A stretch of DNA of 64,000 nucleotides from Hydractinia symbiolongicarpus (lineage: Eukaryota; Cnidaria; Hydrozoa; Anthoathecata; Hydractiniidae): assembly GCF_029227915.1 (NCBI RefSeq), contig NC_079886.1, positions 2,232,001-2,296,000 on the forward strand, in the 5' to 3' direction. Each line of letters opens with the position of its first letter. Position 1 is the stretch's first letter. Both the position numbers and the translations under genes were made by a program. The notes beneath the pieces were generated by a model that was not told where the DNA came from, did no database searches, and was given only the letters and a program-made list of their open reading frames with translations. This document shows, in pieces, positions 1 to 8,399 of the stretch.

Positions 1-50
1 TTTCACTGGAAAAATGACATTTTGCCACTTATTTTGTCTGGGATTGTCTG
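1..50 (+). mobile_element. Right end of a MITE (family shared with 2603-2799), cut by the window edge
   Basis: Bases 1-47 match bases 2753-2799 without a mismatch. The last 20 bases or so are also the inverted complement of the left end of the element at 2603. The similarity between copies stops just after the terminal CTG at 48-50, which marks the element's end. Only the right arm is visible because the window starts inside it. It has no coding capacity. The class (non-autonomous DNA transposon) is inferred from the inverted-repeat structure of the more complete copy. Confidence 0.6.
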
Positions 51-658
51 AAAATTGGAAAAAAAAATTGAACAGAGGTTTCCTTACCAGGTTCAAAACA
101 GTTCAAAAATAAAACAAGTCTTAACATACTCTAAATAAGACTGCTCCAACACATCTTGTATCAAACAGCTAGCCCATGTGGCCATGTGCTTGGTAGCCAT
201 CTTTTATTCAAAATTCAGTACTTTTACATGAGGAATGAAATGTAAACATACAGTAATGGTAGAGTTTACTGTGTGATTGATACAAGTTGAGTTTCTGAGC
301 TACATAATACATATTCTTACAAGTTGGAGGCTAAAGTGTGCTCCCTTTAAATCAACATAAGCTAGCCTAAATAAAAAAAACTGCAAATAATGATATAAAC
401 TACAAGAATTTTATATACAAACGGACGCCTTCTGTTTTCAGTTTTAAAAGGTTAATAGACATGAGCGCCGACAACAGTTTCGAAAAATTGGACTTTACAC
501 AAAGTTTATCGAATCGTGACAATAGAAGAGCTTATTTGATAACATATTCACAAGCAGACATGCTAAAGAAATGAAGCAGTTGGAGCCCTGTTCCAGCTGC
601 TTTGCAAAACTTGTTTTGTTAGGTTCTGAGTATGATAGCAATAGTTTCTAATTGTTTT
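51..658. other. AT-rich non-coding stretch with no recognisable gene apart from a 37-codon ORF
   Basis: This is unique-looking AT-rich sequence between the MITE end and the palindrome. It contains a short dyad near 251-274 (arms ACAGTAA and TTACTGT) and a small plus-strand ORF at 461-574, described separately. I see no tRNA, rRNA, tandem repeat or splice-supported exon. Confidence 0.5.
461..574 (+). pseudogene. 37-residue ORF, possible truncated N-terminus of a mobile-element-associated protein
   Basis: An ATG at 461 opens a reading frame that ends at TGA 572-574. Residues 23-34 read RRAYLITYSQAD. From memory this resembles the start of uncharacterised proteins that are repeated in cnidarian genomes, where RAYL.TYSQAD is followed by a longer domain. 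Here the frame ends four residues later, so if the resemblance is real this is a broken fragment. The family's function is not known to me. The ORF is short enough to be chance, and the assignment is a weak inference. Confidence 0.25.
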
Positions 659-886
659 GTCACATGTCACCAACATGTCACCAACGAGTCACCAACATGT
701 TACCAGTAGTTATATAGGAAAATGACAAAAAAGACACATGTCACCACATGTCACCAAACAGTATTATAATAATAGTATTAGTATATTTTATATTATTAGT
801 GGTGACGTGTGGTGACGCGTCATTTTGGTGGGCATGTATTGGTGACATGTTGGTGACTTGTTGGTGACGCGTTGGTGACGCGTGAC
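659..886. repeat. 228-bp palindrome made of inverted ~11-bp GGTGAC tandem repeats
   Basis: The outer arms are 659-704 and 841-886, 46 bases each. They are complementary with only a few mismatches, mostly transitions that turn ATGT into GCGT. The right arm is four tandem copies of an 11-base unit of the form GGTGACRYGTT, and the left arm is the same array inverted. An inner pair of arms (about 736-760 and 799-822) carries two more units each. The centre is AT-only sequence (about 765-797). The layout fits a small foldback or MITE-like element or a cruciform-forming repeat. It lies just beyond the 3' end of the transposase gene, and no matching partner is visible on that gene's other side, so I do not treat it as that transposon's terminal repeat. 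Confidence 0.75.
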
Positions 887-954
887 CCTAAACCTTCAAA
901 TGGAAAATCACACTATATAAAACATTTCTCCCAACAAAAAAATGAAAAAGTAAT
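887..954. other. Short 3' flank of the transposase gene
   Basis: This is AT-rich sequence between the palindrome and the transposase stop codon. I see no clear polyadenylation hexamer in the minus-strand sense. Confidence 0.4.
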
Positions 955-2043
955 TTAATACTTGGTTCTGTTGCCTTTTCCTTGAACCACAAGTTTCAGT
1001 CGCTTTGGTATTGACTCGATCGTTCTGTTTATAATGTCGGTAGGAAAGTTTTCGATAGTGCGTTTTACCCTTTCGCAAAATTGCTTGTAACTCTCTCGTG
1101 TCAGTTGCATTCGTAGGGCATCATCACGAATCTGCTTCCTTACAAGGTGAAAAACATTCTCTATAGGATTGAGATCCGGGGAACGTGCTGGAATCCCGAA
1201 CATCGTGCAATTTATGGAAGCCATTGCCTCTTTCGCAGCCTTTGAAACTTGTCGCGGATCTCCATCTTGCAAAAATGTATGGCATTGAGGATTGACAGTA
1301 CGTGTAAATGTTCTTGGAAAATGCGTTTTCACAAATTCAGCAAAGGTTTTTCCAGTCAGTTTGTCTTCCATTTGTTCACAAAGAACTACGCCACGATCGT
1401 AAGATATTCCAACAAAAAACTGAGCCATTTTGCCCCCACTCCCTTCCTTCTTGCCTTTTGTGGTTTGACTAAGACCTTCTTTTGCGAGTCTCCAAGTCAT
1501 TGCGCCAGCTGCTCGAGCCTCTCCGTGCGGATTGCTTTTGTGACCAAAACTCACCCCATCAAAATAAAACGCAATTTCATATTTCCAAAAATCAGTTCCC
1601 ACAGGAAGCATTTCTCTTGCAAATGCAAGTCTCTTGACCTTGTCGGTTTTCGTGACGAGACCTTTCTTTCGAGCTTGACGATAATTATATCCATGTTTGT
1701 GTAAGCAACGACGTACTGTTCTTGTTGATACATGTGCCAGGTTCGCTTCTTCTTGAATGCGCTTGGATGAAAATTGATTCCGCTCCTCGCGAAGTCTTGT
1801 TATCGTTCTAAGTACGGTACGTTCATCGCGAACTGTCAATTTCCTTGGTCTTCCAGTGTTGTTGTGTCGCTTGTCTTCACGACCGAGCTCATGTTTCATG
1901 TGTCGGTGTATGCTGCGTAACGCAAATTGAGGAAACATTTTTTTTATTTCTGCACCCGTCATTCCGTTTTGTTGATGAAGTACCTTAAAGTACGTCGACA
2001 TTTCAGGCGTAATCTTTTTGGTGATGTTGCGTTGCTGTTGCAT
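955..2043 (-). CDS. Tc1/mariner-superfamily transposase, DD34E, apparently full length
   Basis: This 362-residue protein would cut and paste a Tc1-like DNA transposon in the nucleus. The start chosen is the ATG at 2043-2041. The frame stays open to 2106 but has no earlier ATG. Residues about 10-55 and 71-125 fit two helix-turn-helix domains, joined by a GRPRKLT linker at 64-70, which is the AT-hook-like link typical of Tc1 transposases. The catalytic triad is visible: D162 in YFDGV, D260 in QDGDP, and E295 in SPDLNPIENVF. There are 34 residues between the second D and the E, which defines DD34E. The insert at 165-205 (GHKSNPHG through KKEGSGGKMAQ) is longer than in compact Tc1 proteins. The length matches the family's usual 340-360 residues, and there is no stop or frameshift. 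I could not find convincing terminal inverted repeats or TA duplications on both sides, so mobility is unproven. Confidence 0.88.
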   Translation of the reverse strand: MQQQRNITKKITPEMSTYFKVLHQQNGMTGAEIKKMFPQFALRSIHRHMKHELGREDKRHNNTGRPRKLTVRDERTVLRTITRLREERNQFSSKRIQEEANLAHVSTRTVRRCLHKHGYNYRQARKKGLVTKTDKVKRLAFAREMLPVGTDFWKYEIAFYFDGVSFGHKSNPHGEARAAGAMTWRLAKEGLSQTTKGKKEGSGGKMAQFFVGISYDRGVVLCEQMEDKLTGKTFAEFVKTHFPRTFTRTVNPQCHTFLQDGDPRQVSKAAKEAMASINCTMFGIPARSPDLNPIENVFHLVRKQIRDDALRMQLTRESYKQFCERVKRTIENFPTDIINRTIESIPKRLKLVVQGKGNRTKY

Positions 2044-2602
2044 TTTGTTATTTATAGCTTTATATCTGAAAGTACAAGTTTTGTCAGAACATTTTGTTAG
2101 AAGCAAACTGAAATTTTAATGTAGTCACCAGTACGGAACGCTTTGTTTACATATGTTTTTGTCCTGAATTTGAACAAGAAAATACAAACAAACGTTGAAG
2201 CGAACGTTCAAATTTACCGTTCAACATTAACATGCTAAATCAACACGTGTAAATGTAAACGCAGCTGTTTCGCACTGGTATATACAGTTTTTAGTACGTT
2301 AATATGCACATAAGACTTTAATAGAGAGATTATTTATCGGATTTGTTTGTATATAGTAAAAAAAAAGAAAACAGTATATTTTTATCACAAAGGCGAAGTT
2401 TATGCGTCAAATTCTTCCCTGGAGGCACGGGAAACTGTTCGCAAGCCGAGTGTCACCTGCAAAATTGAAGAGATATTTTGCCTTTCAGAACATTTGTTGT
2501 TATCATTAACACAAAATATCACTTCACAAGGTACCAAGTCAAATGCTGGAAAAAATCTAAGTCGAAACTGAACTCGGAAAAATTCTAAGTCTAAACTTGT
2601 CT
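2044..2602. other. Upstream region of the transposase; non-coding with nested dyads
   Basis: This stretch would hold the transposase promoter, read leftwards. Two nested inverted repeats lie at 2145-2260: GTTTACAT at 2145-2152 pairs with ATGTAAAC at 2253-2260, and GTTGAA at 2194-2199 pairs with TTCAAC at 2220-2225. A TATATA string near 2280 is a possible but unremarkable TATA box on the minus strand. Short ORFs at 2347-2571 (plus) and 2400-2639 (minus) overlap each other, resemble nothing I know, and are treated as chance. Confidence 0.4.
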
Positions 2603-2799
2603 CAGACAATCCCAGACAAAATATAGTGGCAATTTTCACAAAATACTGTTTCTCTCACCCCCCTCCCCCATATCAGTGTTGCTTCTATGCGTCAGGGCAC
2701 AAAACAAGGCCTAACTCAACTCTGATATTGGGGGAAGGGGGGTACACTGAATTTTCACTGGAAAAATGACATTTTGCCACTTATTTTGTCTGGGATTGT
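2603..2799. mobile_element. Palindromic MITE, about 197 bp
   Basis: The left end CAGACAATCCCAGACAAAAT is the inverted complement of the right end, which finishes GTCTGGGATTGT at 2799. The arms continue inward. A C-rich block at about 2656-2683 (CACCCCCCTCCCCCATATCAG) pairs with the G-rich block at about 2716-2745 (CTGATATTGGGGGAAGGGG). This leaves a spacer of about 30 bases. The right arm carries a small insertion relative to the left. The last three bases expected at the right end (CTG, as in the copy at 1-50) are missing, because the LINE begins there. It has no coding capacity. I infer a non-autonomous DNA transposon; the mobilising family is unknown. Confidence 0.7.
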
Positions 2800-2800
2800 A

Positions 2801-5239
2801 GAAACTGAAGGAATTGAAGGTATCTGGATAGAAATTCTTATTCCTAACACAAAATCAATTTTATTGTGTTCAGTATATAAACCCCCTGATAACTCAAAGT
2901 ACATCGACATAAACTTCGACGCAAAACTTAATGACATGATAACAACCGTTACGGATGAAGGTAAAGAATGCTTAATTACCGGTGATCTAAATTGTAACTA
3001 TTTGAAACCAAACGACCATGTCGATATAAAAGATATTTTTGCTACTAATGGTTTTAAACAAATGATAAAAGAAGCAACGAGAAGTATTAGTAAAACGTTA
3101 ATCGATATCTTTTTGACAACAGATTCAACAAAAATATCAAAATCTTTTGTTGATGCCAACTCCATCAGTGACCACGACCTTGTGGGAATTGTACGTAAAA
3201 TGCATGTAAAGAAATACGCTTCTCGTAAATTGTTTACTCGTGATTATTCAAAATTTAACAAGGATCTTTTTAAGGATGAACTTAGAAATGTGCCGTGGAA
3301 AAATTGCTTTGTTGAAGATAATATGAATTCATCATGGAACTTGTTCAAACATTATTTGACAATTGTTATCAACAAACATGCACCATTAGTTGAAAGGAAA
3401 ATTCGAGGTATGCAAAATCCTTGGATGTCGAGAGATATTAAAACGAAAATGAACACTCGTGATTATTATCTCCGTTGTGCAAAACGTACAAATAGTGAAA
3501 ATGACTGGTCAAGTTACAGAAGAGTGCGAAATCTCGTGTCGTATCTCATTCGACAAGCAAAAGCAAATCACATCCGCTCACTTTTTCGGGAGAACGGTAC
3601 CAGCCCGAAAGACTTCTGGAAGCAAATCAAAAAGTCGTATCCTGTAAAAAACAATGAAAGTGCATCTAGATCATTTAAAATTGGAAATGAAACTATCACA
3701 GATAAGAAGCAAATAGCTGATGGATTCTGCCACTTTTTTGCAACAGTAGGATCTACACTTGTAAATTCCATCCCATCTATCACGAATTTAACATGGTTGC
3801 CATTTAATGGATCCTTTTATCTAACTAACGTCAATCCACAACATTTATCATTCAAATTCCAACATGTTGAAATTTCAGAGACGATCAAAGTGTTGAAAGA
3901 AATTAATTCATCAAAATTTTCCGGTATTGACGATCTCCCAGCTTTACTTATAAAGGATGCAGCTGAGGAACTAGCAGCACCGCTATCATTTTTGATCAAT
4001 CACAGTTTTAAATCTGGCATTTTTCCAACGATCGAAAAGACTGCCAAAGTAACACCTATATACAAGTCAGAAGCAAAACATTTGTTCTCAAATTATCGTC
4101 CAATATCCGTCCTCAACGTGATATCGAAAGTAGTTGAAAAAATTGCCTCTGATCAACTATCACAGTACTTTGAATCGAACGGCCTCTTCAGTCCTTATCA
4201 ATATGGCTTCCGTAAGAAAAGATCCACACAGCATGCTGTTACCAACCTAGTCAACCATATACGTAATAACATGGACAAAGGAAACAAGACTGGAGTACTT
4301 TATATGGACTTTTCTAAAGCATTTGACACCGTACACCATTCATGTTTACTTCACAAATTACCATACTACGGTATAACAGAGAATGAGCTATCATGGATAA
4401 GTGACTATTTATTCAATAGATCCCAATTAGTAAATTTTGAAGGTACCAGTTCTAGAACGGAGAGTATCACTCATGGTGTTCCACAGGGATCCATTCTTGG
4501 CCCTCTTTTGTTCATCATTCTTCTGAATGATTTGCATTTTCGATTAAAGAACTGCTCTATTTTGAAATACGCTGATGACACAGTGTTGTACTACTCTCAT
4601 AAAAACGAACGTCACATTGTATCCATTATTAACAAAGAAGCTGATGTTGTACAATCCTGGATTAGAGATAATTGTCTTATTCTCAACATGAAAAAAGGAA
4701 AAACCGAATTTGTTATGTATGGAAATAGATTGTCAAATGTGGATGATTGTAATGTTGAAATTTTATCTACTACCATCAGCCAGTCTGATACTTACGAATA
4801 TCTTGGTATAACGTTAGATTCTCATCTGAACCTGAACGAACACTACAGCAAGGTGTATAAGAAGATTTGCTCTCGTATATACTTATTGAAGAAATTACGA
4901 CATCAGATTTCTCCTGTGGTAGCTAATTCCATATATAACGCGTTGATCAAACCAATATTTCACTACTGTTATCCTGTATATTGTAACCAAAGTAATTCTT
5001 GGAAAATGAAATTTGAAGGACTTCATAATCGTGCTAACACTATCATTCATAATACTGGAGAACATTTGATTTCTATTGAAAACGAACGTAAAAGAAAAGC
5101 TGTCACAGATGTTTTCAAGATTCTCCATAAAATTGATAACGTTAGCAATATTCAATACGAGCTGGTGAATCATAATATCAACACGAGAGGTAACAAGTCG
5201 CAGATAAGATTACCAAAAGTTAGAACAGAAGCTGGCTGA
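2801..5239 (+). CDS. LINE ORF2 fragment: partial APE endonuclease plus complete reverse transcriptase
   Basis: This encodes the enzyme that nicks DNA and copies LINE RNA at the nick. The frame is open from the MITE junction. Upstream in-frame codons (from 2774) belong to the MITE, and there is no true start codon. In order, it shows late endonuclease motifs GDLNCN (2981-2998) and SDHD (3167-3178), a basic linker region, then reverse transcriptase motifs: NYRPIS (4091-4108), FRKKRST (4208-4228), MDFSKAFD with the first catalytic Asp at 4307-4309, GVPQGS from 4475, and YADD at 4568-4579 carrying the catalytic Asp pair. The N-terminal catalytic residues of the endonuclease are missing. The frame stops at TGA 5237-5239, although recognisable coding sequence continues in the same frame. 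It is 813 codons long including the stop. No RNase H domain is seen. Confidence 0.88.
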   Translation, partial: ETEGIEGIWIEILIPNTKSILLCSVYKPPDNSKYIDINFDAKLNDMITTVTDEGKECLITGDLNCNYLKPNDHVDIKDIFATNGFKQMIKEATRSISKTLIDIFLTTDSTKISKSFVDANSISDHDLVGIVRKMHVKKYASRKLFTRDYSKFNKDLFKDELRNVPWKNCFVEDNMNSSWNLFKHYLTIVINKHAPLVERKIRGMQNPWMSRDIKTKMNTRDYYLRCAKRTNSENDWSSYRRVRNLVSYLIRQAKANHIRSLFRENGTSPKDFWKQIKKSYPVKNNESASRSFKIGNETITDKKQIADGFCHFFATVGSTLVNSIPSITNLTWLPFNGSFYLTNVNPQHLSFKFQHVEISETIKVLKEINSSKFSGIDDLPALLIKDAAEELAAPLSFLINHSFKSGIFPTIEKTAKVTPIYKSEAKHLFSNYRPISVLNVISKVVEKIASDQLSQYFESNGLFSPYQYGFRKKRSTQHAVTNLVNHIRNNMDKGNKTGVLYMDFSKAFDTVHHSCLLHKLPYYGITENELSWISDYLFNRSQLVNFEGTSSRTESITHGVPQGSILGPLLFIILLNDLHFRLKNCSILKYADDTVLYYSHKNERHIVSIINKEADVVQSWIRDNCLILNMKKGKTEFVMYGNRLSNVDDCNVEILSTTISQSDTYEYLGITLDSHLNLNEHYSKVYKKICSRIYLLKKLRHQISPVVANSIYNALIKPIFHYCYPVYCNQSNSWKMKFEGLHNRANTIIHNTGEHLISIENERKRKAVTDVFKILHKIDNVSNIQYELVNHNINTRGNKSQIRLPKVRTEAG

Positions 5240-5350
5240 AAGACTACGAGCTACTATGGTGCACAATTGTTCAATTCACTGAACTTGGATGTACGAAATG
5301 AAAAATATTTTGTCAATTTTAAACGGTATATTTCTAAGCACGAATGGTAA
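5240..5350 (+). pseudogene. C-terminal tail of the LINE ORF2 separated by an in-frame stop
   Basis: The same reading frame continues after TGA 5237-5239 for 36 codons to TAA 5348-5350. It encodes a segment containing YYGAQLFNSLNLDVR and then FKRYISKHEW. This matches the pattern (GA.LFNSLP..LR, then FK..L) found at the end of many LINE ORF2 proteins, so the TGA is most simply a nonsense mutation of an inactive copy. Programmed readthrough is a less likely alternative. Confidence 0.7.
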
Positions 5351-5880
5351 TATATATTCATATGTGACTTATGTATTGTGCCTAGCCAATCATGATTTTC
5401 CTGGTAGTCTTTCTTTCATAACTTCAATCGGTGTTTCTATCACTTCTCACGCCTCTTTTGAAACAGTATCATTGTGTATGATGATGTCTGAACTTGTGCT
5501 TTCTTAGTAGTCTGTCATAGCATTTCACCTCAGTTGGTGTTTTAACAATTCTGATGCCTCTTTTTGACTCAGTGTCTGAAAATTTTATGTATTTACTTGA
5601 TTATTTTGACACATTTTAATATATATATAGTCACACATTCACACTTACGATCAACTATGCCATTCTCCTTCACAGTGACTTATTCTGATACGTGCCTACT
5701 TGCTTACTCATCACTCGTCTTTATCCAAGAGTGCTACACTTACTAACTATGCCTCTTCGAAACAAAATTTTTATAGTATTTTTAGCTTTTACTTTCATTT
5801 ATTTTTGTACAGGTCCTGCATTGATACCAGATATGTATATATTCTGACGTAGTCAACCTGTGTAAATATGAATAATAATA
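5351..5880 (+). other. LINE 3' UTR
   Basis: This is AT-rich non-coding sequence between the ORF2 end and the satellite. A loose internal repetition is visible: the word GCCTCTTTT or GCCTCTTCG recurs near 5451, 5558 and 5750 in similar surroundings. Short ORFs here (5289-5507, 5564-5746) have no recognisable content. The sequence ends in an AAT-rich tail that abuts the first satellite monomer. Confidence 0.6.
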
Positions 5881-7680
5881 ACGCTGAATAAAAGAAGTTT
5901 AATCGCCGGCAAACGAAAACCCGCGATTTCCCCTAAATCCCGTACTCGGCCCGTATAGTCAAAAGTATACAAAGAAAGTACTCAGGGAGTAAACTCATTT
6001 CCCGAACGATATTTTAAATTATTTTTTCACCACTAAAACGCATGAGACTTGTAGTTTTCAACAATGTATTCATTTTTGATGAGACGCTAAATAAAACAAG
6101 TTTAATCGCCGGCAAACGAAAACCTGCGATTTCCCGTAAATCCCGGACACGACCCGTATAATCAAAAGTATACAAAGAGAGTACCCAGGGAGTAAACTCA
6201 TTTTCAGAACGATTTTTTAAATTATTTTTTCACCGCTAAAACGCATGAGACTTGTAGTTTTCAAAAATGTTTTCATTTTTGAGAAGACGCTGAATAAAAG
6301 AAGTTTAATCGCCGGCAAACGAAAACCCGCGATTTCCCGTAAATCCCGTACTCGGCCCGCATAATCCCAAGTATACAAAGAAAGTACCCAGTTAGTAAAC
6401 TTATTTCCCGAACGATTTTTTAAATTATCTTTTCACCACTAAAACGCATGAGACTTGTAGTTTTCAAAAATGTTTTCATTTTTGATGAGACGCTAAATAA
6501 AAGAAGTTTAATCGCTGGCAAACGAAAATCCGCGATTTCCTGTAAATCACGAACTTGGCCCGTATAGTCGAATGTATAAAAGAAAGTACCCAGGGAGTAA
6601 ACTGATTTCCCGAACGATTTTTCAAATTATTTCTGCAGCACTGGAACGAATGAGACTTGTAGTTTTCAAAAATGTTTTCATTTTTGAAGAGACGCTAAAT
6701 AAAACAAGTTTATTCGCCGGCAAACAAAAACCCGCGATTTCCCGTAAATCCCGGACACGACCTGTATAATCAAAAGTATACAAAGAAAGTACCCAGGGAG
6801 TAAACTCATTTCCCGAACGATTTTTTAAATTATTTTTTCACCACTAAAACGCATGAGACTTGTAGTTTTTAAAAATGTTTTCATTTTTGAGAAGACGCTG
6901 AATAAAAGAAGTTTAATCGCCGGCAAACGAAAACCCGCGATTTCCCCTAAATCCCGTACTCGACCCGTATAGTCAAAAGTATACAAAGAAAGTACTCAGG
7001 GAGTAAACTCATTTCCCGAACGATATTTTAAATTATTTTTTCACCACTAAAACGCATGAGACTTGTAGTTTTCAACAATGTATTCATTTTTGATGAGACG
7101 CTAAATAAAACAAGTTTAATCGCCGGCAAACGAAAACCTGCGATTTCCCGTAAATCCCGGACACGACCCGTATAATCAAAAGTATACAAAGAGAGTACCC
7201 AGGGAGTAAACTCATTTTCAGAACGATTTTTTAAATTATTTTTTCACCGCTAAAACGCATGAGACTTGTAGTTTTCAAAAATGTTTTCATTTTTGAGAAG
7301 ACGCTGAATAAAAGAAGTTTAATCGCCGGCAAACGAAAACCCGCGATTTCCCGTAAATCCCGTACTCGGCCCGCATAATCCAAAGTATACAAAGAAAGTA
7401 CCCAGTTAGTAAACTTATTTCCCGAACGATTTTTTAAATTATCTTTTCACCACTAAAACGCATGAGACTTGTAGTTTTCAAAAATGTTTTCATTTTTGAT
7501 GAGACGCTAAATAAAAGAAGTTTGATCGCTGGCAAACGAAAACCCGCGATTTCCTGTAAATCACGAACTTGGCCCGTATAGTCGAATGTATAAAAGAAAG
7601 TACCCAGGGAGTAAACTGATTTCCCGAACGATTTTTCAAATTATTTCTGCAGCACTGGAACGAATGAGACTTGTAGTATT
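5881..7680 (+). repeat. HOR block: 5-monomer unit (period 1,014 bp)
   Basis: The segment 5881-6660 recurs at 6895-7674 with very few differences, for example a CCCAAG to CCAAAG change and one TTAATCGC to TTGATCGC. The diagnostic CCCCTAAATCC is at about 5930 and again 1,014 bases later. Both copies include an unusual monomer with CTGCAGCACTGGAACGAATG. The match fades after about 7680. Confidence 0.85.
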
Positions 7681-8399
7681 CAAAAATGTTTACATTTTTG
7701 ATGAGACGCCGAATGAAAGCAGTTTAATCGCCGACAACCGAAAACCCGCTTTTCCCGTAAATCCCTGGCTTGGCCCGTATATTTGAACGTATACAAAGAA
7801 AGTACCCTGTGAATAAACTCATTTTCCGAACGATTTTTTAAATTATTTTTTCACCACTAAAACGCATGCGACTTGTAATTTTCAAAAATGTTTTCATTTT
7901 TGAGAAGACGCTTAATAAAAGAAATTTAATCGCAGGCAAACGAAAACCCGCGATTTCCCGTAAATCCTGTACTCGGCCCGTATAGTCAAAAGTATACAAA
8001 GAAAGTACTCAGGGAGTAAACTTATTTCCCGAACGATATTTTATATTATTTTTTCACCGCTAAAACGCATGAGACTTGTAGTTTTCAAAAATGTTTTCAT
8101 TTTTGATGAGATGCTAAATAAAACAAGTTTAATCGCCGGCAAACGAAAACCCGCGATTTCCCGTAAATCCCGGACACGACCCGTATAATCAAAAGTATAC
8201 AAAGAGAGTACCCAGGGAGTAAACTCATTTCCTGAACGATTTTTTAAATTATTTTTTCACCACTAAAACGCATGAGACTTGTAGTTTTTAAAAATGTTTT
8301 CATTTTTGATGAGACGCTAAATTAATGAAGTTTATTCGCCGGCAAACGAAAACCCGCGATTTCCCGTAAATCCCGTACTCGGCCCGTATAGTCAAAAGT

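Larger units (their letters stand above)
2800..5880 (+). mobile_element. 5'-truncated non-LTR retrotransposon (LINE; CR1/L2/Jockey-like group)
   Basis: This is about 3.1 kb of a LINE: the end of the endonuclease, reverse transcriptase, C-terminal region, and a 3' UTR of about 530 bases ending in an AAT-rich tail (TGAATAATAATAA, about 5868-5881). The element lacks ORF1 and the first half of the endonuclease. This is the usual result of incomplete target-primed reverse transcription. On its left it abuts the MITE at 2799, and on its right it runs directly into the satellite. I see no target-site duplication, because the two flanks are unrelated sequences. Confidence 0.85.

Noticed and set aside
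659-886. Palindrome as the terminal repeat of the Tc1-type element
   Set aside because: No matching copy lies on the other side of the transposase; the GTCACCAGTAC word near 2124 is too short to count.
1249-1733. ORFs at 1249-1704 (plus) and 1551-1733 (minus)
   Set aside because: Both lie inside the transposase gene in other frames and encode nothing recognisable.
2347-2639. Overlapping ORFs at 2347-2571 (plus) and 2400-2639 (minus)
   Set aside because: They overlap on opposite strands, one runs into the MITE, and neither resembles a known protein.
2774-2800. Start of the LINE ORF at 2774
   Set aside because: The codon there is TTG, and bases 2774-2799 belong to the MITE. The LINE fragment has no true start.
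5289-5746. Small ORFs in the LINE 3' UTR
   Set aside because: Low-complexity hydrophobic translations downstream of the ORF2 end; chance.
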